NCBI GenBank assembly: GCA_005774595.1
Contig: VAUM01000051.1
Coordinates: forward strand, 1 to 9,151
Length of the DNA: 9,151 nt
Direction: 5' to 3'
Source of the DNA: Actinomycetota bacterium
GTDB lineage: Bacteria > Actinomycetota > Coriobacteriia > Anaerosomatales > D1FN1-002
Position numbers and translations under genes: made by a program. Shown here piece after piece: positions 5,792 to 9,151 of this stretch (its first letter is position 1; each line of letters begins with the position of its first letter). The notes under the pieces are model-generated. The model did not search any database. It had not been told where the DNA came from and saw nothing but the letters and a program-made list of their open reading frames with translations.

Positions 5792-6352
5792 CTAGACGCG
5801 CTTGACGAAGCGGCCGTCGCGCGTGTCGACCTGCAGGCGGTCGCCGGCTTCGACGAACATCGGGACCTGCACGACCGCGCCGGTCTCCAGCGTCGCCGGC
5901 TTGGTGCCGCCCTGGACGGTGTCGCCCTTGAAGCCCGGGTCGGTCTCGGTCACCTCGAGCTCGACGAACATCGGCGGCTCGACGCCGACCATCTCGCCAT
6001 CGGCGGTGAGCACCTCGACGGTGTCGCCTTCCTTGATCCACTTGGCGGCCTCGCCGACGAACCCGGCATCGAGCTCGAACTGCTCGTAGGAATCGTTGTC
6101 CATGAAGTGCAGCGCCGTGCCGTCCGAGTACAGGAACTGCAGGCGGCGCATCTCGACGCGCACGTCGTCTACCTTCTCGCCCGCGTTGAACGTGACGTCG
6201 ACGACCTTGCCGGTGTCGAGCTCCTTGAGCTTGGTGCGCACGAACGCGCCGCCCTTGCCCGGCTTGACGTGCTGGAACTCGACGATGATCCAGCGCTTGT
6301 CCTTGTAGACGATGCACATGCCGTTCTTGAACTGGTTCGTGGAAACAGCCAT
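5792..6352 (-). CDS. efp: Translation elongation factor P
   Basis: EF-P binds ribosomes stalled on polyproline stretches and speeds peptide-bond formation. At 186 residues the length is standard. The N-terminal KOW-like domain carries the tip loop QHVKPGKGGAFVRTKLK (27-43), with K33 at the position post-translationally modified in many bacteria. GEKVDDVRVE (58-67) leads into the OB domain with QFLYSDGTALHFMD (72-85), and the C-terminal OB domain has TDPGFKGDT (136-144) and VEAGDRLQVDTRDG (167-180). The ATG at 6352 starts MAVSTNQFKNGM, as in most EF-P proteins. A purine-rich GGGAAGGG lies upstream at rather long spacing. It follows the M24 peptidase by 63 bases, the order common in Actinomycetota and Bacillota. 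No EF-P modification enzyme (EpmA/EpmB, EarP or YmfI type) is visible here, so the state of K33 is unknown. Confidence 0.97.
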   Translation of the reverse strand: MAVSTNQFKNGMCIVYKDKRWIIVEFQHVKPGKGGAFVRTKLKELDTGKVVDVTFNAGEKVDDVRVEMRRLQFLYSDGTALHFMDNDSYEQFELDAGFVGEAAKWIKEGDTVEVLTADGEMVGVEPPMFVELEVTETDPGFKGDTVQGGTKPATLETGAVVQVPMFVEAGDRLQVDTRDGRFVKRV

Positions 6353-6381
6353 CGCGTGGTCCGTGCCCTTCCCTCGTGCGA

Positions 6382-6410
6382 GCGGCGCCGCCCTCTCGCG
6401 GGCGCACCGC
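6382..6410 (-). other. GC-rich hairpin in the pepQ-efp intergenic region
   Basis: On the minus strand GCGGTGCGCCC can pair with GGGCGGCGCCGC around a GCGAGA loop: 11 pairs, including one G-T, with one bulged G. It lies 6 bases after the peptidase stop (6416) and about 30 bases before the efp start. No T-tract follows, so it is not a standard intrinsic terminator. It could stabilise an mRNA end or partly separate efp expression from the upstream genes. Confidence 0.45.
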
Positions 6411-6415
6411 GTCTC

Positions 6416-7507
6416 TCAGCCTGCCTCGATCAGGTCGCGCGGTGCGGCGGAGAGCACCGTGCAGGCGCCCTCACCGACCACGACCAGGTCCTCGATTCTA
6501 ACACCGCCCATGCCGGGCAGGTACGCGCCCGGCTCCACGGTCACGACCGCCCCGGCGGGCAGCGGCTGCTCCGAGCCCGAGCCCACGCCGGGCAGCTCGT
6601 GCACCTCGAGCCCGACTCCGTGGCCGAGCCCGTGCCCGAACGCGTCGCCGAACCCGGCATCCGCGAGCACCGCGCGCGCGACCGCGTCCGCGTCCCTGCC
6701 GACGGTCCCGGCGCGCACCGCCGCCCGTCCGGCCTCGTTGGCGGCGAGCACCGCCGCGTGGATCTCGCGCTGCCGCTCGCTCGCCGCGCCCACGCAGAAC
6801 GTCCGCGTGAGGTCCGAACAGTAACCCCGCACGCGTGCGCCGATGTCGACCACGACGAGGTCGCCGCGGGCAAGAGGGCGCGTCCCCGGGACCGCGTGCG
6901 GACGCGCCGAGTTCTCGCCGCCGGCGACGATCGGCGCGAACGCCACGCCTTGCGAGCCGGCCCGGCGCATCCCGAACTCGATCTCGAGCGCCACGTCGCG
7001 CTCGGTCGCGCCCGCCCGCAACAGGGCGGGCACGCGTGCCATCGCCTCGTCCGCGAGCCGCGCGGCCGCGGCGATGCGCTCGACCTCCTCGGGCTCCTTG
7101 ACCCGGCGCAGGCCCTCGACCCACGCCGCGGTGCGCACGTCGGCGCCGGGCAGCGCGGCGACGGCCTTGCCGAACGCCGCGTGCGTCACGCACTCCTCGA
7201 GCACCGGCGCTGCGGCCCCGACCTCCACCAGCAGCTCGCATGCCCGTCCGAGCACGCTGCCGGAGACCGACTCCACCTCCCACGGCGTACCCGAGGCCGC
7301 GGCACGCGCGGCGTCCTCGTAGCGCGAGTCGGTGACCACGAGCGCGGCGTCCGCTGTCACGGCGCACACCGCGCCGGAGCCGTCGTCGAAGACGTCCTCG
7401 AATCCGGTCAGGTACGCGACGTTCGCCGGATGCGAAGCAAGGAACACATCCGCGCCCTCATCGGCCATGCGCGAGCGGAGCGCCGCGAGCCGCGGGCGGC
7501 AGTTCAC
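6416..7507 (-). CDS. pepQ: M24-family metallopeptidase (Xaa-Pro dipeptidase/aminopeptidase)
   Basis: Enzymes of this family are cytoplasmic and hydrolyse the bond before proline at peptide N-termini, using two metal ions. The protein has 363 residues. Residues ~1-130 are the creatinase-like N-terminal domain (RPRLAALRSRMADEGADVFL, then NVAYLTGFED). Residues ~135-355 are the pita-bread catalytic domain with all five expected ligands: D221 (VVVDIGA), D232 (SDLTRTF), H296 (GHGLGHGVGLEVHE), E325 (VTVEPGAY) and E339 (GGVRIEDL). No signal peptide is seen. The GTG at 7507 overlaps the aroQ stop as GTGA, a 4-base coupling junction, and gives a family-like N-terminus; the frame stays open upstream but that part is antisense-like Arg-rich sequence inside aroQ. 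Distinguishing prolidase from aminopeptidase P is not possible here. The symbol follows the conserved aroQ-pepQ-efp order. Confidence 0.92.
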   Translation of the reverse strand: MNCRPRLAALRSRMADEGADVFLASHPANVAYLTGFEDVFDDGSGAVCAVTADAALVVTDSRYEDAARAAASGTPWEVESVSGSVLGRACELLVEVGAAAPVLEECVTHAAFGKAVAALPGADVRTAAWVEGLRRVKEPEEVERIAAAARLADEAMARVPALLRAGATERDVALEIEFGMRRAGSQGVAFAPIVAGGENSARPHAVPGTRPLARGDLVVVDIGARVRGYCSDLTRTFCVGAASERQREIHAAVLAANEAGRAAVRAGTVGRDADAVARAVLADAGFGDAFGHGLGHGVGLEVHELPGVGSGSEQPLPAGAVVTVEPGAYLPGMGGVRIEDLVVVGEGACTVLSAAPRDLIEAG

Positions 7508-7947
7508 GATGCCGCGTCGGCCAGGCCCGCCGCCGCGCGCACTCCCAGAACGTACGAGCGCGCGCCGAAGCCCGAGATCTGCCCGGCGCACACGGCCGCG
7601 ATCACGCTCTCGCGCCGGAACTCCTCGCGGGCGGCGATGTTGCTCAGGTGCACCTCGACCACGGGCGCGGCGCACGCCGCCACCGCGTCGCGCAGCGCGT
7701 GCGAGTAATGCGTGAACGCACCGGGATTGAACACGACCGCGCCGACGCCCGCTGATGCCGCCGCCTGCAGGCGGTCGATGAGCTCGCCTTCGTGGTTCGA
7801 CTGGAAGAACTCGACCTCGACGTCGAGGGCCGCGGCTTCCGACGTCACCATCGCCTCGATCTGCTCGAGCGTCACGGTGCCGTACACGTCCGGCTCCCGC
7901 GTGCCGAGCATGTTCAGGTTCGGGCCGCTCATCACCAGGATCCGCAT
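7504..7947 (-). CDS. aroQ: Type II 3-dehydroquinate dehydratase
   Basis: Converts 3-dehydroquinate to 3-dehydroshikimate, the third shikimate-pathway step; the type II enzyme is a small flavodoxin-like dodecamer. The protein is 147 residues, typical. Motifs are GPNLNMLGTREPDVYG (8-23) with R17 and the catalytic Y22 on the mobile lid, FQSNHEGELID (48-58), NPGAFTHYSHALRDA (74-88) with N74 and H80, and VHLSNIAAREEFR (99-111) with H100 and R111. I chose the ATG at 7947 because AAGGAG (7957-7962) lies 9 bases upstream. An earlier in-frame ATG at 7965 makes an ATGA overlap with the aroB stop and would add six charged residues (MKERGR); it lacks a good ribosome-binding site but cannot be excluded. 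The stop overlaps the pepQ start by 4 bases. Confidence 0.96.
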   Translation of the reverse strand: MRILVMSGPNLNMLGTREPDVYGTVTLEQIEAMVTSEAAALDVEVEFFQSNHEGELIDRLQAAASAGVGAVVFNPGAFTHYSHALRDAVAACAAPVVEVHLSNIAAREEFRRESVIAAVCAGQISGFGARSYVLGVRAAAGLADAAS

Positions 7948-7956
7948 CCGTCCTCG

Positions 7957-7962
7957 CTCCTT
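7957..7962 (-). promoter_or_regulatory. Ribosome binding site that decides the aroQ start
   Basis: Minus-strand AAGGAG sits 9 bases before the ATG at 7947 and overlaps the final bases of aroB. It favours 7947 over the ATG at 7965, which has no comparable upstream site. Confidence 0.6.
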
Positions 7963-9065
7963 CATCGCTGCGCGCCGTAGGCCTCGACGTGGCGCTTGAG
8001 CACGTCGGCCTCGACAGGCACGACCTTCCACGTGCCGGGCTCGCTGACCAGGACGAACCGCACGGAGCCGTCCCGGGCCTTCTTGTCCACTCGCATCCCG
8101 CGCATCACTTCATCCGCAGGCGCGTCAACCCGCATCGCAGCAAGCCCGAGCGCGTCCAGCAGCGCGCACTGCGCCTCGCTCGACGACGCGGGAGCGCCGA
8201 GCACCTCCTCGGCGAGCACGCCCGCGAACCGGATGCCCTCAGCGACCGCCGCGCCGTGGCTCATCGCCCCGTAGCCGGCGGCGCGCTCGAGCGCATGCCC
8301 GTAGGTGTGGCCGAGGTTGAGGCATTCGCGGCGCCCGGCCTCGCGCTCGTCCGCGGAAACGACGCCCGCCTTGAACCGCACGGCGCGCTCCACCATCTCC
8401 GGCACGAGGGACCGGTCGCGCCCCGCGAGCGAAGGCGCATTCGCCGACATCCACTCGAAGAACTCCCCGCCCTCGAGGATCGCGGCCTTCGCGACCTCGG
8501 CCAGCCCGCTCGCCCACTCCGCGGCGGCGAGCGTATCGAGGCACGACGTGTCCGCGACGACCGCGACCGGCTGCCAGAAGACGCCGGCGAGGTTCTTGCC
8601 GGCCGCGAGGTCGACGCCGGTCTTGCCGCCGACCGAGGAGTCGACCTGCGCGAGCAGCGTCGTCGGCGCCTGTGCGAACGACACGCCACGCATGTACACC
8701 GCAGCGCAGAAGCCGGCGAGGTCGCCGACCACGCCGCCGCCGAGCGCGAGTACGAGATCGCGCCGGCCCAGCCCCGCCGTCGCGAACCGCTCGAGCACGT
8801 CGCCGGCGCGGTCCCAGCACTTCGAGCCCTCGCCGGCCGGCACGGTGATCGGGCTCACTCGGAAGCCGGAACCGAGCAGCGAGGAGAACGCGCGCTCGCC
8901 GTAGTCTCGCCAGACGTTGTCATCGGTGACCAGCGCGACGCGTTCGGCGCCGCAGGCAGCGCGCAGCGTCTCACCGAGCGACCGCATCGCCTTCGGGCCG
9001 ATGACGACCGGGTACGACCGGTCGCCCAGCTCGACGGTCACCCGGCGCTCGACGGCGCCGTTCAC
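7962..9065 (-). CDS. aroB: 3-dehydroquinate synthase
   Basis: NAD- and divalent-metal-dependent enzyme that cyclises DAHP to 3-dehydroquinate, the second shikimate-pathway step. Its 367 residues are family-typical. The Rossmann-like N-terminal domain includes VALVTDDNV (43-51), VPAGEGSK (75-82) and GGGVVGDLAGF (109-119). The substrate/NAD segment is PTTLLAQVDSSVGGKTGVD (134-152). The helical C-terminal domain has SGLAEVAKAA (186-195) with metal ligand E190, LNLGHTYGHALE (249-260) with H253 and H257, and MSHGAAVAEG (268-277) with H270. The late motif MRVDKKARDGSVRFVL (324-339) is also present. The start is the GTG at 9065, which overlaps the preceding stop as GTGA and gives the normal N-terminus RRVTVELGDRSYPVVIG. 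It lies between the aroK tail and aroQ, so chorismate genes are co-transcribed. I see no reason to suspect a different sugar-phosphate cyclase. Confidence 0.97.
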   Translation of the reverse strand: MNGAVERRVTVELGDRSYPVVIGPKAMRSLGETLRAACGAERVALVTDDNVWRDYGERAFSSLLGSGFRVSPITVPAGEGSKCWDRAGDVLERFATAGLGRRDLVLALGGGVVGDLAGFCAAVYMRGVSFAQAPTTLLAQVDSSVGGKTGVDLAAGKNLAGVFWQPVAVVADTSCLDTLAAAEWASGLAEVAKAAILEGGEFFEWMSANAPSLAGRDRSLVPEMVERAVRFKAGVVSADEREAGRRECLNLGHTYGHALERAAGYGAMSHGAAVAEGIRFAGVLAEEVLGAPASSSEAQCALLDALGLAAMRVDAPADEVMRGMRVDKKARDGSVRFVLVSEPGTWKVVPVEADVLKRHVEAYGAQR

Positions 9066-9151
9066 GGACGGGCCCCCGCTCCGGCGTGCATCGCGAGCGC
9101 GGCGAGCACGGCCACGGTCACGCCGTCCGGCGACTGGTGCCGCGTGTCGAC
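9062..9151 (-). CDS. aroK: Probable shikimate kinase, C-terminal 29 residues only
   Basis: An open frame enters from the right edge and ends at TGA (9062-9064), overlapping the aroB GTG by 4 bases. Its 29 residues (VDTRHQSPDGVTVAVLAAL and a short Ala/Gly tail) resemble the last strand and helix of shikimate kinases, which typically read VDTdg-SPeeV--eI--L. The position directly before aroB is the standard place for aroK, whose product phosphorylates shikimate. The catalytic part lies outside the window, so the call depends on a short tail plus gene order. Confidence 0.6.
   Translation of the reverse strand, partial: VDTRHQSPDGVTVAVLAALAMHAGAGARP

Noticed and set aside
7508..7675. N-terminal extension of pepQ to an upstream ATG
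   Set aside because: The extra residues are Arg/Gly-rich out-of-frame translation of aroQ. The GTG at 7507 forms a standard GTGA overlap and gives a family-like start.
4346..7708. A 1120-codon open frame on the plus strand, opposite the carboxyltransferase, efp and pepQ genes
   Set aside because: Its translation is rich in Arg, His, Asp, Val and Leu without any recognisable domain and mirrors three confident genes on the other strand. Long stop-free antisense frames are expected in very GC-rich DNA.
1..9151. Defence island, prophage, CRISPR or mobile element
   Set aside because: All space is taken by recognisable housekeeping genes with uniform composition and tight junctions. No repeats array, integrase, transposase or terminal inverted repeats were seen.

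Overview
The window is a high-GC (about 70% by eye), gene-dense bacterial chromosome segment. Every gene I can support is on the minus strand, so transcription runs from position 9151 down to 1. The order is (aroK C-terminus)-aroB-aroQ-pepQ-efp-[carboxyltransferase+AccB fusion]-accC-Asp23/YqhY-like-nusB-xseB-dxs (5' half). The aroK-aroB-aroQ-pepQ-efp...nusB order is the classical actinobacterial arrangement. The accB-accC-yqhY block between efp and nusB, with xseB and dxs after it, is the classical Bacillus/Clostridium arrangement. High GC plus this hybrid order suggests a deep-branching Actinomycetota lineage (Coriobacteriia-like), but the sequence alone does not prove the taxon. There are no mobile elements, CRISPR arrays, tRNAs or rRNAs, and no gap above 120 bases.

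Region by region. 7504-9151 holds the shikimate-pathway genes, tightly packed with GTGA-type overlaps that run on into an M24 metallopeptidase (6416-7507). A 63-base gap with a GC-rich hairpin precedes efp (5792-6352). A 117-base gap with a good -10 element precedes a 625-codon biotin enzyme gene (3797-5674), followed after 2 bases by accC (2418-3794). Then come a small Asp23-family gene, nusB, and xseB, which overlaps nusB by 8 bases with no xseA between them. A 120-base gap contains a convincing promoter and an 18-base palindrome ahead of dxs, which runs off the left edge.

The most interesting locus is 3797-5674. Its first ~445 residues are a pyruvate/oxaloacetate-type carboxyltransferase. 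Its last ~159 residues are not the usual OadA/PycB biotin domain but a complete AccB of the acetyl-CoA carboxylase type, with the AccB N-terminal helix region, flexible linker, and biotin domain with the AccB 'thumb'. Exactly where a free AccB would begin, an in-frame GTG (4274-4276) is preceded by a strong Shine-Dalgarno-like GGAGG (4285-4289). The gene may therefore encode two proteins, a long carboxyltransferase-BCCP and a short stand-alone AccB, both charged by the adjacent biotin carboxylase AccC. That would let one biotin carboxylase/carrier pair feed both pyruvate carboxylation and fatty-acid synthesis. The domain fusion is directly visible; the dual product is a hypothesis.

The other genes serve chorismate synthesis (aroK, aroB, aroQ), translation (efp), rRNA transcription antitermination (nusB), DNA repair (xseB), peptide turnover (pepQ) and isoprenoid precursors (dxs).
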